DNA of 10,138 nt from Porphyromonadaceae bacterium UBA7087. Lineage in GTDB: Bacteria > Bacteroidota > Bacteroidia > Bacteroidales > Muribaculaceae. This document shows positions 1 to 6,289 of this stretch, one piece after another. Positions within the stretch are counted from its first letter, which is position 1, and each line of letters opens with the position of its first letter. The stretch lies in assembly GCA_002493515.1 (NCBI GenBank), contig DKYZ01000058.1, positions 1 to 10,138 on the forward strand. Reading direction: 5' to 3'. A program made the translations under genes and the position numbers. The notes beneath the pieces are model-generated. The model was not told the DNA's origin and made no database searches. It saw only the letters and a list, made by a program, of their open reading frames with translations.

Positions 1-446
1 ACACTCAATGAAACAGTATCCGGAAGGTTATCCAGTGCTTTCTGGAAATATGACAGAGAGGTAGGATAGTCGCCGAGATCGCTGTAGACCCTTCCTCCGT
101 AATAAAGGACCTCGGGATAGAGGTTACGGTCGTCATTGCTGCTGTAATAGTCGATTACATCCAGAATCAGGCTGTCGGATGTATGCTCCACATATCCCTT
201 GTCGCGGGCCTTGATGGTAAGGAAGTCGTGGTAGTGCCTGTCAGACTCGGACAGTGACTTATAGTCGATGGCTTCCAGTGAGGCGAGTGCGGAGTCAGGA
301 TGTTCACAGACAGATGTGGCGATTCTATCCAGCTCCTGGCTGGCTGGGGACTGTCGTTTTGATAAGCAGCCCGGCAGCGAGAGAAGCATCGTCGCCATCA
401 CCGCCAATATGACAATGGGTCTTGTGTATTTGTATGCGGCACTCAT
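1..446 (-). CDS. TPR-type regulatory lipoprotein, N-terminal part (runs off window)
   Basis: The frame is open from the ATG at 446 to the window edge, giving 148 residues with no stop. The N-terminus has a short charged stretch, a hydrophobic core (about residues 10-24) and a lipobox LPGC with the lipidated cysteine at 27, so the product should be a lipoprotein. The following text (CEHPDSALASLEAIDYKSL, then a tyrosine-rich LYYGGRVYSDLGDYPTSLSYFQKAL) matches the Bacteroidetes family in which a lipoprotein signal precedes tetratricopeptide repeats. In many members a transmembrane helix, coiled coil and DNA-binding or kinase-like tail follow, but that part lies outside the window and cannot be confirmed. 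The role is probably envelope-linked signalling or scaffolding. The gene is divergent from the T9SS cargo gene, with a 263-bp spacer. I am sure of the lipoprotein/TPR type, less sure of a regulatory role. Confidence 0.75.
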   Translation of the reverse strand, partial: MSAAYKYTRPIVILAVMATMLLSLPGCLSKRQSPASQELDRIATSVCEHPDSALASLEAIDYKSLSESDRHYHDFLTIKARDKGYVEHTSDSLILDVIDYYSSNDDRNLYPEVLYYGGRVYSDLGDYPTSLSYFQKALDNLPDTVSLS

Positions 447-468
447 ATTCTGATGTCATTTCAGGTTG

Positions 469-476
469 CAAATATA
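469..476 (-). promoter_or_regulatory. Possible -7 box for the TPR lipoprotein gene
   Basis: On the minus strand this reads TATATTTG, a perfect match to the Bacteroidetes -7 consensus TAnnTTTG. It ends 22 bases before the ATG at 446, giving a leader of about 19 nt. No clear TTTG -33 element lies 19-23 bp upstream, so it is a tentative call. Confidence 0.4.
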
Positions 477-599
477 GTAATAAAATTCGGCTTATGCGCA
501 GGAATATGGTAAATATATTCATTTAAGGCAGTGTTCGGCCTTAAAAATGGGGCTGATTGCATAATATATTGGATATTAACGTGTTGGGTATGGGCAAAA

Positions 600-645
600 G
601 TGCGGATGTTGTGCGGAAAATGTGCGGTTTTTCAAAAAAACGCAC
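600..645 (+). promoter_or_regulatory. Operator-like array: three GTGCGG direct repeats plus an inverted GTGCG arm
   Basis: GTGCGG occurs at 600-605, 611-616 and 622-627, an exact 11-bp period that places the three copies on one face of the helix. The third copy also begins an imperfect inverted repeat: GTGCG at 622-626 pairs with CGCAC at 641-645, with T and A runs between them. The array ends 7 bp before the -33 element at 653, a typical position for activator or repressor binding. No regulator is assigned. The direct-repeat geometry resembles multi-site response-regulator operators, but the motif itself is not one I recognise. Confidence 0.45.
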
Positions 646-652
646 AAATTTC

Positions 653-684
653 TTTGGTCAGGTGGAGCCATATGCCTAACTTTG
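653..684 (+). promoter_or_regulatory. Bacteroidetes-type promoter of the T9SS cargo gene
   Basis: A -33 element TTTG (653-656) and a -7 box TAACTTTG (677-684) are separated by 20 bp, fitting the housekeeping sigma consensus of Bacteroidetes. Transcription should start near 688, giving a leader of about 22 nt before the ATG at 710. Confidence 0.7.
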
Positions 685-709
685 CGACATCACCAAAAAA
701 TGACATATC

Positions 710-2413
710 ATGAAACAGACAATCAAGACAACCATCCTCGCCCTCTCACTGGGCATCACGGCAACAATATTCATGTATTCCTTTCCGATTATGGCTTACC
801 AGCCGTTTATCGTCGAAGGTCGTGTATGGGAATACGCACATGTCGTCAATGCCAACAGATGCCTGACCACCGTCTGTAAAACGTTTGACGGAGAGGTGGA
901 TTTCAATGGCAAAAGTTATTCAAAGTTCGTCACATTCCGCAAAAGCGATTATCCTGACGACAGACTGAGCGGTACCGTCGTAGATGTATCGGAGAGCATC
1001 GACAGGAAGGAGTGCTATCTCCGGGAGAAGGATGGGCAGGTCTTCATACTTGTGGATGAGTACGGTGAAACAGTCTATGACATGAATTTCACCACCGACG
1101 ACACCTCGGGAATAAGGGAAGCCCTCATAATGGATTTCTCGCTCGCCAACGGCGATGCTTTCCCTTCCGACTCTTTCCATAACACGGAATATATGAAGGA
1201 GGGACTGTTCAAGGTGGATTTGGAGCCGGTCGTGTATTTCGACAGAAGCTATGAAAAGTACGGAATATGTAATGCCGATGGCAATGAATTCAGCCCCAGG
1301 TACGCCGAGGCACTCGGTGGACTTAACAACGGCATCTTCCCCGACAACACCCTCGACGTGGCTCCAAACATGACATCAGAGTATCTGCTTACGGTGACTG
1401 AACCCGACGGCGGGACAATATACCGCTCTCCCTCCTACGAGTGGCTGCTTCATCCTGATTTCAGCGGCCGTGTAAGAACGGTGCGCGAGGACCGGGTCTG
1501 GGAGTATGTCTATTCCGAATACGACTACCTTCCTACCTTCGAGACGCCCGGCTGGTGGGGACACCAATTGTTCCGCGTGAAATTCGACGGTACCGAGGAG
1601 CATGGAGATCATATGTATCATAGGCTCGTTCACACCGGAGACCTGGTACGTTGGACAATGGAATATGACAAAGAGAAGGATGACGTGGTATTTGCAGCTC
1701 GTGAGGACCTTCCCAACGACAATAACAGGATCTACCTGATGCGTGAGGAGGACGGACGTGTCTATATGCTTAACAAGGATCTTGATTACATCAGCAATGA
1801 TGAATTCATGCCCAATGAATTTCTGGTATACGATTTCAACAAGAAACAGGGGGAATCGTATGACTCATGGATCGGACTATGGTATTGGAATGAAATACCG
1901 TTTGATGTGATGAACTATCAGTTCGACGTAAAAACCACCGATACCATAGAGATAGATGGCGAGGAATGCACCATCCAGAATGTGACAACGCTTGATAATC
2001 TAAGTATCATCGAGGGTATCGGGTTTGTGAAGCATGGATTTCTGCCGTTTCTATATTGCGACATGAGGACTCATATCGGTACTGTGGATTGTGACCTTAA
2101 CCGCGTCTACAACGCCGAGGGCGACATCATCTACCGTGGCCTTGACATAGACCCCGAGACGGTTTCTGTCGAAAAGGTCTATGACAAATCCTCCCTGTCG
2201 TTGAATTATGGCGGCGAGGCTGTATTCGCTGAGAATCCCGACGGAACGGGTATCTCGCTTTCCCTGCTCGACATATCCGGCAAGGTTATGTCGCGCGTGA
2301 GCGGCACCGGCAGTGTGTCGGTATCGACCGCTGCCTTGACGCCAGGCGTATACGTCGCCGTGGCGGAGGCTGACGGCGCGACCGTGGCACGCCGCAAGTT
2401 CGTGGTGAGATAG
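710..2413 (+). CDS. Secreted protein with T9SS type A sorting domain, internally duplicated
   Basis: The 567-residue product starts with a signal peptide (about 1-29, ending IMA before YQPF). It ends with a T9SS C-terminal sorting domain (about 495-567), with the typical phrases LLDISGKVMSRV, LTPGVYVAVA and a final basic KFVVR. Such proteins cross the outer membrane through the type IX machinery and lose the sorting domain, usually ending on the surface or outside the cell. The body contains two related segments. RVWEY recurs at 38-42 and 262-266, REKDGQVFIL (105-114) matches REEDGRVYML (345-354), and MDFSLANGDAF (141-151) matches YDFNKKQGESY (374-384). The repeated unit is rich in Asp, Glu and Tyr, suggesting a beta-rich adhesive or structural domain. 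I see no catalytic motif, so function is unknown. A good promoter lies just upstream; no gene follows in the same direction. Confidence 0.85.
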   Translation: MKQTIKTTILALSLGITATIFMYSFPIMAYQPFIVEGRVWEYAHVVNANRCLTTVCKTFDGEVDFNGKSYSKFVTFRKSDYPDDRLSGTVVDVSESIDRKECYLREKDGQVFILVDEYGETVYDMNFTTDDTSGIREALIMDFSLANGDAFPSDSFHNTEYMKEGLFKVDLEPVVYFDRSYEKYGICNADGNEFSPRYAEALGGLNNGIFPDNTLDVAPNMTSEYLLTVTEPDGGTIYRSPSYEWLLHPDFSGRVRTVREDRVWEYVYSEYDYLPTFETPGWWGHQLFRVKFDGTEEHGDHMYHRLVHTGDLVRWTMEYDKEKDDVVFAAREDLPNDNNRIYLMREEDGRVYMLNKDLDYISNDEFMPNEFLVYDFNKKQGESYDSWIGLWYWNEIPFDVMNYQFDVKTTDTIEIDGEECTIQNVTTLDNLSIIEGIGFVKHGFLPFLYCDMRTHIGTVDCDLNRVYNAEGDIIYRGLDIDPETVSVEKVYDKSSLSLNYGGEAVFAENPDGTGISLSLLDISGKVMSRVSGTGSVSVSTAALTPGVYVAVAEADGATVARRKFVVR

Positions 2414-2649
2414 ACTGCATGAACCCAGTCCACTGATTTACAAAGAGCGCGACAGCACGTGCTGTCGATACAGCGGGCCGCCGGCCCGCTCCGCCTGCGG
2501 CGTATAAACCCGCCAGCAACCGAATCACTAGCTGCGTCCCGGGGCCGGAGACGTCCCGTCTCAGAGCCTGCCAGCCGACAGGTCTCGCTATGCGAGACAA
2601 TTGCACGTTCAGGCTGGTGGACGAGGACGATGTATCAATTATAAGCTAT
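2414..2649. repeat. GC-rich intergenic palindrome cluster
   Basis: This spacer holds a run of short hairpins rather than a gene. They are: a perfect 16-bp palindrome GACAGCACGTGCTGTC (2451-2466); AGCGGGCC/GGCCCGCT with a 3-base loop (2472-2490); CCGC-CT-GCGG (2491-2500); GAGACG-TCC-CGTCTC (2548-2562); and GTCTCGC-TAT-GCGAGAC (2582-2598). The last is enclosed by AGCCTG (2565-2570) and CAGGCT (2610-2615). No hairpin is followed by a T run, so none is a textbook terminator, although the first two are well placed to end the upstream transcript. It may be a dispersed palindromic (REP-like) element, which cannot be tested from one window. Confidence 0.6.
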
Positions 2650-2719
2650 AAACGATTAGTGATTAACGCGACATCATCCCGTTAATCACTAATCACTAAT
2701 CACTAATCACTCATCGTTT
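2650..2719. repeat. Heptamer tandem repeat (TAATCAC)x4 with 15-bp inverted repeat
   Basis: Four perfect TAATCAC copies occupy 2683-2710. Just left, GATTAGTGATTAACG (2654-2668) is the exact inverse of 2680-2694, forming a 15-bp stem with an 11-nt loop. The array ends in TCATCGTTT (2711-2719), which also encodes the last residues and the stop of the HMA gene on the minus strand. The 21 bases at 2699-2719 recur exactly at 9457-9477, so this is a dispersed element. Confidence 0.75.
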
Positions 2720-3013
2720 ATCGTTTTTTTCATCCTCCACTTTCCTCACCTGATATTCAATTTTCGAGAAGGAGTCGATGATTGTCTGTTCGGTGGTCTT
2801 GTCGGCATCGTAGGTGATGGTGACGTGCTGCTGCGGAATGTCGGTCTCGATCTTCTTGATACCCTTCTCGAACTTGAAGAAATTCTTGATTTTCTTCTCG
2901 CAGTTGGCGCAGTGCATCTGCGGCTCAGTGGTGACAGTCACTTTCCGGATATCCTTCGCCTGGACGGCGAGTGCCGTTGCAAGAGCTGCGAACACTATAA
3001 TTTTACGTCTCAT
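2711..3013 (-). CDS. Secreted HMA-domain metal-binding protein
   Basis: This 100-residue protein has a signal peptide (1-19, ending AVQA) and one heavy-metal-associated domain (about 23-92). The metal site is MHCANC, with Cys35 and Cys38 in the MxCxxC loop that binds Cu(I) or similar soft metals in CopZ/Atx1-type chaperones. The rest fits the beta-alpha-beta-beta-alpha-beta fold (HVTITYDADKTTEQTIIDSF). Unlike cytoplasmic chaperones it should act in the periplasm. I chose the ATG at 3013 because the signal peptide begins there; an open extension upstream would overlap the receptor gene. It lies 41 bp downstream of the TonB-dependent receptor, almost certainly in the same operon, which suggests it accepts the imported metal. 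The metal is not shown by sequence: copper is likeliest, mercury or zinc possible. The tail EDEKNDKR and stop codon lie in or beside a dispersed repeat. Confidence 0.85.
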   Translation of the reverse strand: MRRKIIVFAALATALAVQAKDIRKVTVTTEPQMHCANCEKKIKNFFKFEKGIKKIETDIPQQHVTITYDADKTTEQTIIDSFSKIEYQVRKVEDEKNDKR

Positions 3014-3054
3014 ATATATTATGTTTTTAAATTGATTTATCACAAGATAGTCGG

Positions 3055-5058
3055 TCAGAGATTGAAGCGGATGCCAATGTAGGCCATCGCACCGCTGACC
3101 GGTCCCCATACCACGGTAGGATCAAACTTCGGGCTCCAGGGGTCGGAGGCATTCACCACAGGATTTTTATGACGGAAATTAGTGAGATTCTCTCCCCCCG
3201 CGTAGATAGAGAAGTGGCGGAACCATCGCGTGGCCTGGATATTGAGCGACGGAAAGGCGGAAAAACGCTCTCCCCAGCTCATCTCCCCGTCGTCGAGGCG
3301 GTAGGGGGCAGGCATACGGCCTCCTCCGTTGACCACGAATGTTGCGTCAAACTGCCAAAGCTCCAGCGGGGTCTTGTAGGAGAGAGTGAGAAGCACCTTA
3401 TATCTTGAGGTCAGGGCCTTCTCCATATATTTCCCTCCGTAGGTGGTCTTCACATCGTTGAGGCGCCAGGCTGCTGTCGCATCCAGACCGAAGGAGGATT
3501 TGAAATCCACGCTGACCTGCCATACGTCTGAGCGTGACTTTCCGCTCAGGTTGCTTATGGAGAGTATGCCGGGACGGCTGTCATAGTCCACCACAGCCTG
3601 TTGTCTGAAATCGGTATGGAAATATTCAGCCGAGATACCGAGTGTCTGCGCTCCCAACGGAAGGGACAGTTCGGCGCTCAGACCATAGTTCCAGGCCTCC
3701 TCCTGCTCAAGCTGCTCGGTGAGCAATTCCCTTCCGCTTGCCATCAGATAATTGTATTCCGCCCAGGGATGCACCGTGCGGTAGCCCTTTCCCGCCGATG
3801 CCTTCAGCGTAAGGGGCTGCCAGGGGGAATACCGCAGGTTGAAGCGCGGGGTGACGAACCAACCGTAGACCGAACTGTGGTCGGCACGTATTCCCGCCAT
3901 GGCAGTGAGGCTTCGGTCGAGTTTGAACGTATACTGAAGATATGCGCCAGGAGTTGTCTCCCGCTCGTTTATGCGTCGGGGGTCTCCGGGCAGAGGATCG
4001 CTCTTCACCCTTTGTCCCAGATAGTCGTAATTGAGGCTCGCTCCGACGGAAAGATTGTGTTTCTCCGTCAAATCACTCTCGAACATGAGCTGCGCATAGG
4101 CGCTCTTCTCGTTGACGTAATAAAGCTTAGTGCCGTAGTAGGCATCCAGCTCGTGCATCGTCATGTTGCCGGCGAGCGCTATGTTGGTGTTTCGCTCGCG
4201 GTTGAGAATGAATGCGTGTTTCATATATCCCTCGTAGCGGTGTGTGTCGAGGTTGATGAGGAAGGGATTCTCCGGAGCGTGCTTTCCCGTCTGGCCGGCC
4301 CGGCTCTCTTCGGCGAGCGCGCTGATGCCTCCGTGGAAGATGTAGCGTTCGCCGAAATAGTTCCAGCGGTTCTGGAGGTTTATCTGTCTGATGTCGGGCA
4401 TGTCGGTGAAGCCGTCGTGGTTGCCGTCATGGTTAAGGAAGCGGTCTTCCGCATGGGCAAGGATTTCCGTGTTGAGATGTGGAGTGAGATGGAAGTTGGC
4501 GTCGGCGTTCAGCTCCACTCGCAGCTCGCTGTCGATATAGGCGTTAAGATTGAAAGCCTTCTCGTCCTGCGGCTTGAGATATTCTATGTCGATCTGTCCG
4601 GTGATTGCCTCATATCCGTTCTTGACGGTGCTGCTTCCCTTTGAGACACGTATGCTTTTCATCCAGGGTCCCGGGACGTAGCGGAAGGCATACGGCATTG
4701 CGGCTCCGCGGAATGCAGGCAGATTCTCCGTCATCATCTGCACGTATGAGCCCGACAGTCCGAGAAGCTTTATCTGCTTGGCACCGGTGGCGGGGTCGGC
4801 ATAATCCACGTCTACCGAGGGATTGGTGGTGAAGCTCTCGCCCAGATTGCAGCAGGCTGCCCTGAAAAGCTCCGTGCGGTTAAGCTGGAAACCGGTTTCC
4901 GGGCCGGAGAGGCCGAAAGTGCCGGGCTTCCGCTTGCTCACCACAAACTCCTCAAGGTCATATCCGGAAATCGTGTCGGTAGACTGAACTGTCCCGGATT
5001 TGGCTTGAAACGGGATTACGGCGATGAAAAGAGGGATATATGGGAGGATGAATCTCAT
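3055..5058 (-). CDS. TonB-dependent outer-membrane receptor (metal or metal-complex uptake, inferred)
   Basis: The protein has 667 residues from the ATG at 5058, where the signal peptide (about 1-19) begins; an upstream in-frame TTG at 5094 would only add a poor extension. Order: signal peptide, TonB-box-like DLEEFVVSKR (35-44), plug (about 55-160) with AACCNLGESF, TGAKQIKLLGLSGSYVQ and NGYEAITGQIDIEY, then a barrel of aromatic-rich strands ending in GIRFNL. This plug type is common in Bacteroidetes. Such receptors use TonB/ExbBD energy to pull ligands across the outer membrane. There is no N-terminal carboxypeptidase-regulatory-like domain, which many Bacteroidetes receptors carry, and no SusD partner, so glycan import is unlikely. 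The HMA gene 41 bp downstream argues for a metal or metallophore. The gene is divergent from the GSGD lipoprotein over a 108-bp spacer. Confidence 0.9.
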   Translation of the reverse strand: MRFILPYIPLFIAVIPFQAKSGTVQSTDTISGYDLEEFVVSKRKPGTFGLSGPETGFQLNRTELFRAACCNLGESFTTNPSVDVDYADPATGAKQIKLLGLSGSYVQMMTENLPAFRGAAMPYAFRYVPGPWMKSIRVSKGSSTVKNGYEAITGQIDIEYLKPQDEKAFNLNAYIDSELRVELNADANFHLTPHLNTEILAHAEDRFLNHDGNHDGFTDMPDIRQINLQNRWNYFGERYIFHGGISALAEESRAGQTGKHAPENPFLINLDTHRYEGYMKHAFILNRERNTNIALAGNMTMHELDAYYGTKLYYVNEKSAYAQLMFESDLTEKHNLSVGASLNYDYLGQRVKSDPLPGDPRRINERETTPGAYLQYTFKLDRSLTAMAGIRADHSSVYGWFVTPRFNLRYSPWQPLTLKASAGKGYRTVHPWAEYNYLMASGRELLTEQLEQEEAWNYGLSAELSLPLGAQTLGISAEYFHTDFRQQAVVDYDSRPGILSISNLSGKSRSDVWQVSVDFKSSFGLDATAAWRLNDVKTTYGGKYMEKALTSRYKVLLTLSYKTPLELWQFDATFVVNGGGRMPAPYRLDDGEMSWGERFSAFPSLNIQATRWFRHFSIYAGGENLTNFRHKNPVVNASDPWSPKFDPTVVWGPVSGAMAYIGIRFNL

Positions 5059-5119
5059 ATGAAGAAAAAAATTGTCACAAAAAAGATATGTCAATCGTAT
5101 AAAGAACGAGATATATTGC

Positions 5120-5127
5120 TAATTTTG
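5120..5127 (+). promoter_or_regulatory. Possible -7 box for the GSGD lipoprotein gene
   Basis: TAATTTTG matches the TAnnTTTG consensus and predicts a leader of about 36 nt before the ATG at 5167. No TTTG is found about 20 bp upstream, so the promoter may be weak or depend on an activator. The same 108-bp spacer must also hold the receptor promoter, for which only a weak candidate (TATCTTTT, 5081-5088, minus strand) is visible. Confidence 0.4.
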
Positions 5128-5166
5128 TATTTTCAACCGAGTTGCAAATAAAACAGATATATACGT

Positions 5167-6096
5167 ATGAAAAAGATTATCAGTGTTTTGGGTGTGTCGA
5201 TGGCCTTTATGGCGATGGGATGCGCCGGGAGTACGGCAGGCTTCGGCTTGCCCGCCAGGAAAGTCAAGGCAAGTTCCAACGTGATCACGAAGGAGGTTGT
5301 GGTGAAAGGGAAAATCAATTCCGTGTCGGCCACATCGATGTTCGACGTCGAGTATGTGCAGGGGCCGCAGAGGGTGGAGATATACGCCTCCGACAATGTG
5401 GTGCCTTATATTAAGGTGACGCTGGTCAACGGCGAACTGACCGTGGGCAGCGACAAAAAACGCAACGTCAACATCGACTTCGACAAAAAGCCGTGTGTGG
5501 TGAAGGTATCGTCACCCTCGGCCACTACCTTTACCACCAACGGCAGCGGCGACATCACGCTCGTGGGCGACGTGAAGGGCAGCGGCGACATCACGCTCAA
5601 TTCCTACGGCAGCGGCGACCTGAAGGCCGGCGGACTGATTTCCCAGGGAGTGGTGGTCATGACCGGAGGCAGCGGCGACGTGGACGTGATGGACGTTGAC
5701 AGCCGGACGCTCATGGTCTCCACCAAGGGGAGCGGCGATGTGGAGGTGAAGTCGGTGAAATCGGCATCAGTGTCGCTGACGAGCCTCGGCAGCGGCGACA
5801 TCGACGTGATCATCACCAACTCGCAGGACGTGAAGTGTGTCACCAACGGCAGCGGCGACATCGACCTCAAGGGACGCTGCGGCAACCTGTCGCTTACGAG
5901 CAACGGCAGCGGCGACATAGGGGCAGCCAAACTGGTGGCCGACCATGTCAAGGCCACGAGCAACGGCAGCGGCGACATCGAGTGTAACGCGGTGGTGAGC
6001 CTGGAGGGGGCGGCCCATGGCAGCGGCGACATCGAATATGCGGGCAAACCTGGCAATTTGAATATAAATTCAAAAACAAAGGTGCATCCACGCTGA
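5167..6096 (+). CDS. GIN/DUF2807-type lipoprotein with ten GSGD beta-helix turns
   Basis: The 309-residue protein begins with a lipoprotein-like signal (FMAMGC, cysteine 19; the lipobox AMGC is not ideal). Residues 45-115 (SATSMFDVEYVQGPQRVEIYASDNVVPYIKV... in outline) are the usual start of the DUF2807, or putative autotransporter adhesin head GIN, family. From 126 to 288 GSGD occurs ten times, at 126, 138, 148, 168, 188, 208, 228, 247, 267 and 285. The spacing is mostly 18-20 residues, fitting one turn per coil of a right-handed beta-helix. It is therefore probably a rigid envelope-attached rod facing the periplasm or surface; the biochemical role of the family is unknown. Nine of ten GSGD are encoded by the identical 12-mer GGCAGCGGCGAC. 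The gene is transcribed away from the receptor/HMA operon and may share its regulatory spacer. Confidence 0.85.
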   Translation: MKKIISVLGVSMAFMAMGCAGSTAGFGLPARKVKASSNVITKEVVVKGKINSVSATSMFDVEYVQGPQRVEIYASDNVVPYIKVTLVNGELTVGSDKKRNVNIDFDKKPCVVKVSSPSATTFTTNGSGDITLVGDVKGSGDITLNSYGSGDLKAGGLISQGVVVMTGGSGDVDVMDVDSRTLMVSTKGSGDVEVKSVKSASVSLTSLGSGDIDVIITNSQDVKCVTNGSGDIDLKGRCGNLSLTSNGSGDIGAAKLVADHVKATSNGSGDIECNAVVSLEGAAHGSGDIEYAGKPGNLNINSKTKVHPR

Positions 6097-6116
6097 CCCA
6101 CGGTAGGATTTCAAAC

Positions 6117-6132
6117 GATTGCATAGGCAATC
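6117..6132 (+). other. Small hairpin after the GSGD lipoprotein gene
   Basis: GATTGC (6117-6122) and GCAATC (6127-6132) form a 6-bp stem with loop ATAG, 20 bp after the stop codon. There is no T run. It may protect the 3' end of the message; the assignment is weak. Confidence 0.35.
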
Positions 6133-6151
6133 AACAAGCAAAATATACAGT

Positions 6152-6191
6152 AACGGCATCCGCTTATTCATGGTAATGAACGGGTGCCGTT
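6152..6191 (+). terminator. Long hairpin, candidate terminator of the GSGD lipoprotein gene
   Basis: AACGGCATCCG (6152-6162) pairs with CGGGTGCCGTT (6181-6191) over 11 bp including one G-T wobble. Above a 4-nt bulge, TTCAT (6167-6171) pairs with ATGAA (6176-6180) around loop GGTA. It starts 56 bp after the stop codon. The next bases (GCTGTGTAAAGG) are not a T run, so it could instead be a transcript-stabilising 3' end structure. Confidence 0.5.
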
Positions 6192-6289
6192 GCTGTGTAA
6201 AGGGAAATTTTAGTGCAAAAATTAAGCATTTTAACATTTGGCTGCATAAAATTTAACTTTTATAATTATACTATCCATTTTTTATTGAT

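Noticed and set aside
2286..2644. Short open frames across the palindrome cluster (both strands)
   Set aside because: Their Arg- and Pro-rich translations follow from GC-rich hairpins. They overlap the T9SS gene or lack any start signal.
2683..2710. Possible CRISPR array
   Set aside because: The units are 7 bp and directly tandem with no spacers, and no cas genes are present.
3601..4644. 347-codon plus-strand open frame
   Set aside because: It lies wholly antisense to the TonB-dependent receptor, whose plug and barrel motifs are unmistakable. Its translation shows no domain.
5059..5094. Upstream TTG start for the receptor
   Set aside because: It would place twelve extra residues before a good signal peptide; the ATG at 5058 fits much better.
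5604..6101. Minus-strand open frame with repeated MSPLPL
   Set aside because: The repeats are only the reverse reading of the GGCAGCGGCGAC words that encode GSGD in the real gene.
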